Under the pieces are notes generated by a model. It was not told the origin of the DNA, did no database searches, and saw only the letters and a list, made by a program, of their open reading frames with translations. The position numbers and the translations under genes were made by a program. Shown here in pieces: positions 5,291-6,314 of a DNA stretch of 6,314 nt; positions within the stretch are counted from its first letter, which is position 1, and every line of letters starts with the position of its first letter. The stretch covers positions 1-6,314 of the forward strand of contig JAQVOZ010000085.1 of the NCBI GenBank assembly GCA_028702365.1, written 5' to 3'. This DNA is from Candidatus Omnitrophota bacterium. Its GTDB lineage: Bacteria; Omnitrophota; Gorgyraeia; Duberdicusellales; 4484-171.

Positions 5291-6121
5291 ATGGATAGCA
5301 ATATGAAACTTAACGAATGGATTGCGGAAAGCGGAAATAACTTTACATGCAGCGATTTACAATTTCTTTTAAGGCAGTTTTTTTGCGACAAGGATATATT
5401 TTTAAAGCAGAAAGACACCCTTCTGGATTCTAACAGGCTGGAATCTCTGAATAAAATAAAAAAGGAATATAAAAAAGGAGTACCACTTGCCTATCTTTTG
5501 GGCAAAGAAGAATTCTTCGGCCTTGAATTTAACGTTAATCCCGCGGTTTTAATCCCGCGGCAGGATACGGAAGTTATAACCGAAAAAGCCATAAAGGTAA
5601 TCAGGGATAATAATCTAACCCAGGTATTGGATTTATGCTGCGGAGCGGCAAATATAGCAATAACCATCAAGAAATTTTTTAAAGATAAGATAAAAGTTTG
5701 GGCTTCGGATATAAGCGTAAAAGCCCTAACTGTTGCCAAAAGTAATATTAAGCACCATGGAGTAAAGATAAATTTACGTAAAGGAAACCTTTTCAGCGTT
5801 TTTTCCGGAAAGAAATTCGATATCATAGTTTCTAATCCTCCTTATGTAGGTAAACCTGAGATAAAAGGAAGCCTTAAATATGAACCTAAAATTGCCTTAG
5901 AAGCTGGTATGGATGGGACATGTTTTCTGGAAAAGATAATAAAAAATGCGCATTTACATTTAAAAGAAAAAGGGTTTCTTGTAATTGAAGCAGGCTACAA
6001 GCATAAAAAGCCCATTAACAGTATTCTTGAAAAAACAGGCAAATATGAGATTATAGAATATATTCGCGATTACGGAGGCAATTTTAGAGGGGTAGTTCTT
6101 AAGAAAAAAAATCATGGATAA
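5291..6121 (+). CDS. prmC: release factor glutamine methyltransferase PrmC (HemK)
   Basis: The 276-residue product transfers a methyl group from S-adenosylmethionine to the glutamine of the GGQ motif in class I release factors, which raises their activity. Seen: an N-terminal helical substrate-binding domain with PLAYLLGKEEFFGLEF (65-80) and LIPRQDTE (87-94), the SAM-binding motif I DLCCGAANIA (114-123), an acidic residue at the end of strand 2 in WASDIS (137-142), the catalytic NPPY (182-185) and YEPKIALEAGMDG (197-209). The second glycine usual in motif I (DLGTGTGAIA in E. coli) is Ala120 here. The gene begins eight bases after the prfA stop, so enzyme and substrate are probably made from one message. 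ATG 5291 is the first start; a second ATG at 5303 would remove four residues, and neither has a clear ribosome binding site. Its end overlaps murA by eight bases. Confidence 0.95.
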   Translation: MDSNMKLNEWIAESGNNFTCSDLQFLLRQFFCDKDIFLKQKDTLLDSNRLESLNKIKKEYKKGVPLAYLLGKEEFFGLEFNVNPAVLIPRQDTEVITEKAIKVIRDNNLTQVLDLCCGAANIAITIKKFFKDKIKVWASDISVKALTVAKSNIKHHGVKINLRKGNLFSVFSGKKFDIIVSNPPYVGKPEIKGSLKYEPKIALEAGMDGTCFLEKIIKNAHLHLKEKGFLVIEAGYKHKKPINSILEKTGKYEIIEYIRDYGGNFRGVVLKKKNHG

Positions 6122-6314
6122 ATTCACAATACATAAGTCAACTCTTTCCGGAGAGATTGCAGTGAGCGGCTCAAAAAATGCCGCGCTTCCCATAATAGCC
6201 GCAACTATTCTTACCGATGAAGACTGCATTCTTCACAATGTCCCTAATCTTATGGACATAAGGACAATGGTAAAAATCCTGGAAGGGCTTGGTAAGCAGA
6301 TTACTTTTGAAAAT
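6114..6314 (+). CDS. murA: UDP-N-acetylglucosamine 1-carboxyvinyltransferase MurA, N-terminal part (3' end outside window)
   Basis: The first 67 residues are visible. MurA transfers enolpyruvate from phosphoenolpyruvate to UDP-GlcNAc, the first committed step of peptidoglycan synthesis in the cytoplasm and the target of fosfomycin. Seen: MDKFTIHKSTLSGEIAVSGS leading into SGSKNAALPIIAATIL (18-33), with the Lys-Asn pair at residues 21-22 that matches K22/N23 of E. coli, known to contact substrate, then LHNVPNLMDIRTMVKILEGLG. The active-site Cys (or Asp) loop lies beyond the window, so fosfomycin sensitivity cannot be judged. ATG 6114 overlaps the end of prmC by eight bases (ATGGATAA), and no clear Shine-Dalgarno sequence precedes it, so translation is probably coupled to prmC. 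The related EPSP synthase is excluded by the SGSKNAALP signature. Confidence 0.94.
   Translation, partial: MDKFTIHKSTLSGEIAVSGSKNAALPIIAATILTDEDCILHNVPNLMDIRTMVKILEGLGKQITFEN

Noticed and set aside
6104..6111. A8 run just before the murA start as a slippage site fusing PrmC to MurA
   Set aside because: The reading frames would allow it, but runs of seven or eight A occur in several other genes here (for example 2248-2255 and 4430-4437), so this is background for AT-rich DNA.
1..6314. A new multi-gene system (defence, mobile, secondary metabolism)
   Set aside because: Every gene of useful length is assigned to a well-known housekeeping family, all co-oriented and closely packed, with no cargo, integrase, terminal repeats or unknown protein between them.

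Overview
This window is a run of eight housekeeping genes, all on the + strand and tightly packed: the 3' end of polA, then glgA, coaE, rho, rpmE, prfA, prmC and the 5' end of murA. The DNA is AT-rich and the proteins are lysine-rich. The rho-rpmE-prfA-prmC order, with murA next to it and polA/coaE upstream, is a bacterial arrangement. Rho, a zinc-type L31, RF1 and MurA together point to an ordinary peptidoglycan-making bacterium. The combination with glgA and the AT-rich style would fit an uncultivated lineage such as Omnitrophota or Elusimicrobiota, but that is an impression from memory, not something the window proves.

Layout: 1-357 holds the last 118 codons of DNA polymerase I. 358-450 is a spacer with two hairpins in tandem, ending directly against a GGAGG ribosome binding site. 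451-1833 is a GT5 glycogen synthase. After 19 bases comes dephospho-CoA kinase (1853-2470), whose stop region holds a possible early start of rho; the better rho start is 2505, behind its own GGAGG, giving a protein of 419 residues that ends at 3764. 3765-3865 is a leader with a GC-rich hairpin before the L31 gene (3866-4078). 4079-4211 is an unexplained 133-base spacer with a 15-base direct repeat. prfA (4212-5282) follows, then prmC eight bases later (5291-6121). murA starts inside the end of prmC (6114) and runs off the window.

Functionally most of the block serves gene expression: replication and repair (PolA), transcription termination (Rho), the ribosome (L31), translation termination (RF1), and the methyltransferase that modifies the GGQ glutamine of RF1 (PrmC). 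CoaE makes coenzyme A and MurA begins peptidoglycan synthesis. GlgA, a storage-polysaccharide enzyme, is the functional outsider, and it also has the most structured leader.

I found no mobile element, CRISPR array, RNA gene, toxin or defence module, and no credible new multi-gene system. The points that merit a second look are small: RNA structure in the glgA and rpmE leaders, the repeat-bearing spacer before prfA, the choice of rho start, and a few substitutions in conserved motifs of Rho, PrmC and CoaE.
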